A program made the position numbers and the translations under genes. Source: Natrinema soli (lineage in GTDB: Archaea; Halobacteriota; Halobacteria; Halobacteriales; Natrialbaceae). From it: a stretch of 5,922 nucleotides of DNA. Of this stretch, positions 4,922 to 5,922 are shown piece by piece (the stretch's first letter is position 1; every line of letters starts with the position of its first letter). The notes under the pieces are model-generated. The model searched no databases. It saw nothing but the letters and a program-made list of their open reading frames with translations, and was not told the origin of the DNA. Location of the stretch: assembly GCF_028618695.1 (NCBI RefSeq), contig NZ_JAQIVI010000488.1:1-5922 (forward strand), written 5' to 3'.

Positions 4922-5922
4922 ATGACCGAGGAGAGCGCTCACGACGGGTCCGAACTCGAGTCGGACGTCGCTACCGACGGCGGTTCCGACGACGAGGGGG
5001 TCGTCCGCCGAGACCGCTTCAGCGGCGGCCCCGCCCGGAGCTTCCTCTCCTCGCTCGCGGCGGACGAACGCATTTTCGCGGCCGACCTCGAGGTCGACCG
5101 CGCGCACACAGTCATGCTCGCCGAGCAGGGCATCGTCGCGGACGACGTGGCCGGTCAGATCCTGACCGCGATCGACGCGATCGAGGTCGACGGCCACGAC
5201 TCATTGCCCGACGGCGAGGACGTCCACGAGGCCATCGAAACCGCCGTTATCGAACGCATCGGCGCCGAAGGTGGGAAGATGCACACCGCCCGTTCGCGCA
5301 ACGACGAGGTCGCGGCCTGCATCCGCTACCGCCTGCGCGAGGACGTCCTCGAGGCGATCGAGACGACGCTCGCGCTGCGCGAATCGCTGGTCGAGGTCGC
5401 TGCGGAGCACGCCGAGACGATCATGCCCGGCTACACGCACCTCCAGCCCGCCCAACCCACCACGGTGGCCCACTGGGCGCTGGCCTACGAGGGGGCCGTC
5501 CGCCGCGACACCGACCGGTTGCTCGAGGCCTATTCACGGATCAACGAGTCGCCCCTCGGTGGAGCCGCGTTCGCGGGGACGACGTTCGACATCGACCGCG
5601 ATCGCACGGCTGAACTGCTGGGATTCGATAGCGTCGTCGACAATTCGATGGACGCCGCCTCGAGCCGGGACTTCCTGCTCGAGACGGTCCAGGCGCTGTC
5701 GACGCACGCGACGACACTGTCGGGGCTGGCGGAGGACGTGATCATCTTCGCGAACCGCGGCTTCGTCGATCTGGCGGACGACTACTCCTCGACGTCGTCG
5801 ATCATGCCCCAGAAGAAGAACCCGGACACGCTGGAACTCGTCCGCGCGGTCGCGGGCGACGCGGCCGGCGGCGTCCAGGGACTGACGACGACGCTGAAGG
5901 GGCTGCCCCGCGCGTACAATCG
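4922..5922 (+). CDS. argH: Argininosuccinate lyase, N-terminal two thirds
   Basis: The first 333 codons are visible and the gene runs off the right edge (the family is about 460-500 residues). It splits argininosuccinate into arginine and fumarate in the cytoplasm, completing arginine synthesis. It belongs to the fumarase/aspartase superfamily: MHTARSRNDEVA (residues 120-131) and MPGYTHLQPAQPTT (168-181, with the conserved His173) are conserved regions. The superfamily signature SSIMPQKKNPD (292-302) carries the catalytic serine loop. The ATG at 4922 follows the argG stop by two bases, and a Shine-Dalgarno-like GAGGA (4911-4915) lies in the last argG codons at suitable distance. Unlike the nearly leaderless genes here, this internal cistron therefore probably uses an SD or termination-reinitiation. 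Residues 1-27 (rich in Asp, Glu, Ser, Gly) precede the usual start of similarity at VVRRDRFSGGPARSF and look like a haloarchaeal acidic extension. Confidence 0.96.
   Translation, partial: MTEESAHDGSELESDVATDGGSDDEGVVRRDRFSGGPARSFLSSLAADERIFAADLEVDRAHTVMLAEQGIVADDVAGQILTAIDAIEVDGHDSLPDGEDVHEAIETAVIERIGAEGGKMHTARSRNDEVAACIRYRLREDVLEAIETTLALRESLVEVAAEHAETIMPGYTHLQPAQPTTVAHWALAYEGAVRRDTDRLLEAYSRINESPLGGAAFAGTTFDIDRDRTAELLGFDSVVDNSMDAASSRDFLLETVQALSTHATTLSGLAEDVIIFANRGFVDLADDYSSTSSIMPQKKNPDTLELVRAVAGDAAGGVQGLTTTLKGLPRAYN

Noticed and set aside
3669..4922. A 417-residue open frame antisense to argG
   Set aside because: It mirrors the real gene codon for codon, is a GC3-bias shadow with repetitive Leu/Val/Arg composition, and resembles no family.

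Overview
The window reads as a chromosomal segment from a halophilic archaeon (class Halobacteria, probably the Natrialba/Natrinema/Haloterrigena side). The evidence is high G+C with strong GC3, strongly acidic proteins, haloarchaeal-type promoters with a TTTA/TTAA/TATA core about 21-31 bases before start codons (nearly leaderless transcripts), an N-glycosylated surface-type membrane protein, and an argG-argH pair with typical haloarchaeal sequence. The species assignment is inference.

Layout. Minus strand, 1-1593: the 5' part of a YeeE/YedE sulfur-compound transporter (1-570, running off the left edge), a 2H phosphoesterase of the 2'-5' RNA ligase family (824-1324), and a 64-residue two-helix membrane protein (1399-1593). 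Each appears to have its own promoter. A short divergent control region (1594-1678) separates these from a plus-strand membrane protein (1679-2839). That protein has a signal peptide, a sequon-rich ectodomain, one membrane helix and a cytoplasmic winged-helix domain.

From 2840 to 3683 there is no conventional gene. The first part holds a 16-base tandem repeat and then about 330 bp of consecutive, mutually unrelated hairpins, including a perfect 22-bp palindrome. This looks like a haloarchaeal dispersed palindromic repeat. Bases 3261-3415 show nothing recognisable. The last 270 bases look like a control region for arginine biosynthesis: a TATA-like promoter (about 3422), a possible 27-codon leader ORF ending in Ala-Arg-Arg-Arg-Pro-Arg-Arg-Gly-Leu (3453-3536), a small GC hairpin followed by a T-rich run (3527-3551), an operator-like inverted repeat (3583-3603) with a third half-site, and a second promoter just before argG.

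Plus strand, 3684-5922: argG (argininosuccinate synthase, complete) and argH (argininosuccinate lyase, cut by the right edge), separated by 2 bases. They catalyse the last two steps of arginine synthesis, citrulline + aspartate to argininosuccinate to arginine + fumarate. In many haloarchaea these genes head a cluster continuing with lysW-like/argX/argC/argB/argD/argE/argF genes, which may lie beyond the window. The most interesting hypothesis is that the Arg-rich micro-ORF, hairpin and T-run upstream of argG form a ribosome-sensing (attenuation-like) arginine leader. It is suggested only by sequence layout and could be chance in GC-rich DNA.
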